Shown: positions 62,969 to 64,000 of the stretch, one piece after another
Position numbering within the stretch: the stretch's first letter is position 1
Layout of the letters: each line of letters begins with the position of its first letter
Assembly (NCBI GenBank): GCA_025457615.1
Contig: JALOTZ010000019.1
Coordinates: forward strand, 1-64,000
Reading direction: 5' to 3'
Source: Verrucomicrobiota bacterium
Lineage (GTDB): Bacteria; Verrucomicrobiota; Verrucomicrobiia; Limisphaerales; DSYF01
Length of the DNA stretch: 64,000 nucleotides
The notes under the pieces: generated by a model
Database searches by the model: none
What the model was told of the DNA's origin: nothing
What the model saw: only the letters and a program-made list of their open reading frames with translations
Program-made: the position numbers and the translations under genes

Positions 62969-64000
62969 TCAGGTTGGGCTGATTGACGCGGACCCGGGGG
63001 CTTGGGCCGGCTCGCGCTCGAGGACGCGCAGGATGTGGAGCACCAACAGGTTGGCCGCGAGCGCAATCACCGCCGCCACACCGAACCAGATGACTTCCCG
63101 CTCCATGCCCAGCCGCAGCGTCCAACCGGTGCGCAGCCACAACAGCGGCAGGGTGACCAGGGTTTGAATCCCCATCACCATGATCACGCCATGGTGCGGA
63201 ATGCCGTAGCGCGTGTCGGCGCCGGCCGCGCGCGCGCGCGCATCGCGCACCACCCCCCGTACCTGCCAGAGCCAGCCGGCCAGGACCAGGCTGGCGGCTG
63301 GCAGAAACACCAGGGCATGCCACCAGAAGGCCTGCTGCATTCCGCGCTGCTGGAACAACCACAGGAACACCAGGAGCGAGACCAGGAACAGCCCGAAAGC
63401 CGCCGTGAACAGATGCAACGCCACAACCAGCCACTTCGCATGCACGGCCACCGGAACCGCCTTGTCCGACATGTCTTCGTACCCATCCGGACTCCAGGGT
63501 GCGGGGGCCTGATAGTGTTCATCCCCGCCGAGGCGTTTCCATTCCCGATAACTCAGCAGGGTGAACACGGCATAGACGACGGCCAGCGGCCAGATCCAGA
63601 CGAAGAGGAAGCGATAGGCAAAATCGGATCCGTGGCAGAACCCTTTCACCAGGTCAATGAACACCCCGGCCAGCAACCCGGCAATGATCACGCCCACCGA
63701 GCGGATCACGGAAGCCGCCGAACAAAATTGCCCGTAACGCGAGGGCGGCAGCACGCGCATGTACACCGGCACATAGGCATTCTGATTGAGCGTGATGCTG
63801 AAGGTCTGGACGATGATGTTGCCCATGTTCAGCCAGAAGAACACCAGCGCCGGCACCGTCACCGGCACCCAAATCCAGTCCGAATAGTTGACGGTCAGGA
63901 CCCCGAACAGCGCCAGGTAAGCCGTGATGCGCAACGGATGCCAGCGGTCCACGTAGATCGCCGCCACATACATCGCCGCCATGCCCGCCAGCAATCCCAC
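62969..64000 (-). CDS. MFS transporter, 5' end beyond window
   Basis: The last 343 residues of a major facilitator protein lie in the window; the start is off the edge, so the GTG at 64000 is not the real start. Several hydrophobic helices are seen, for example AGMAAMYVAAIYVD, TVPALVFFWLNMGN, VIRSVGVIIAGLLAGVFIDL, and WWHALVFLPAASLVLAGWLW. The segment SITLNQNAYVPVYMRVLPPSRYGQFCSAASV is typical of an MFS that resembles glycoside-cation symporters. An acidic soluble insert (SYREWKRLGGDEHY) follows helix 8 or so. Transport of a sugar or oligosaccharide for the supercluster is likely. The DUF4838 gene starts 4 bases after its stop. Confidence 0.85.
   Translation of the reverse strand: MGLLAGMAAMYVAAIYVDRWHPLRITAYLALFGVLTVNYSDWIWVPVTVPALVFFWLNMGNIIVQTFSITLNQNAYVPVYMRVLPPSRYGQFCSAASVIRSVGVIIAGLLAGVFIDLVKGFCHGSDFAYRFLFVWIWPLAVVYAVFTLLSYREWKRLGGDEHYQAPAPWSPDGYEDMSDKAVPVAVHAKWLVVALHLFTAAFGLFLVSLLVFLWLFQQRGMQQAFWWHALVFLPAASLVLAGWLWQVRGVVRDARARAAGADTRYGIPHHGVIMVMGIQTLVTLPLLWLRTGWTLRLGMEREVIWFGVAAVIALAANLLVLHILRVLEREPAQAPGSASISPT

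Noticed and set aside
40322-64000. Bacterial microcompartment for deoxysugar breakdown
   Set aside because: No shell-protein genes (BMC-H, BMC-P), and no encapsulation-like N-terminal extensions on ALDH or the aldolase were visible.

Overview
The window is a high-GC bacterial chromosome segment that reads most naturally as Verrucomicrobiota, possibly the Pedosphaera/Limisphaera side (inference from gene content; there is no rRNA here to confirm it). Pointers are a PEP-CTERM-sorted exported protein, a secreted S8-like protein with a C-terminal region of the kind common in that phylum, several uroporphyrinogen-decarboxylase-family and Gfo/Idh/MocA proteins beside sugar-acid enzymes, a DUF4838 lipoprotein, and palindromic intergenic repeats.

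Positions 1-10447 carry housekeeping and exported proteins: a truncated unknown gene, a small conserved-looking gene, the PEP-CTERM protein, pyruvate phosphate dikinase (ppdK, minus) and divergently cobalamin-dependent methionine synthase (metH, plus). Long gene-free stretches here contain REP-like hairpins. Positions 10448-15295 are a decayed accessory island: a collapsed RHS/YD-repeat toxin-immunity locus, a DNA methyltransferase fused to a Mrr-like nuclease domain, and fragments of a possible GapS4a-like gene and of a secreted protein.

Positions 15296-23687 are a compact plus-strand run: DUF151 nuclease-like protein, holA, a STAS-domain protein overlapping a GAF-SpoIIE phosphatase (a partner-switch-like pair), then a small fatty-acid/polyketide cassette (ketosynthase, chain-length-factor-like partner, acyl carrier protein, FAD enzyme with the WxWxIP motif of flavin halogenases) and a lipoate-ligase-family protein. 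Minus-strand S8-like protein, thioredoxin and pyrC follow, then tRNA-Gly, uvsE and an NAD(P)-binding DUF2867 protein.

Positions 30429-36094 are a minus-strand set probably controlled by its own LacI-type regulator (class III aminotransferase, M20 peptidase, Gfo/Idh oxidoreductase) with a palindromic operator candidate in front of the regulator. A wrecked P450 gene follows. Positions 36791-40092 hold an acetyltransferase, an unusual MFS protein with an inserted Ig-like domain, and a TIM-barrel isomerase.

Positions 40322-64000 are an essentially unbroken minus-strand catabolic supercluster of 22 genes. Taken together it can supply mutarotation (RhaM, aldose-epimerase-like), oxidation (two SDRs, one Gfo/Idh), lactone opening (SMP-30, amidohydrolase), dehydration (three enolase-superfamily proteins), cleavage (DHDPS-family aldolase, FAH-family hydrolase, RraA-family protein) and aldehyde oxidation (ALDH). 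This is the enzyme list of a non-phosphorylative deoxysugar or sugar-acid pathway of the L-rhamnose/L-fucose type. Embedded in it are parts such pathways normally lack: a CaiB/BaiF CoA-transferase next to a MaoC hydratase, an ABC-type solute-binding protein with no signal peptide and no permease, three different URO-D-family proteins and a DUF4838 lipoprotein with an inserted LamG domain. This combination is the most likely place for undescribed biochemistry in the window.
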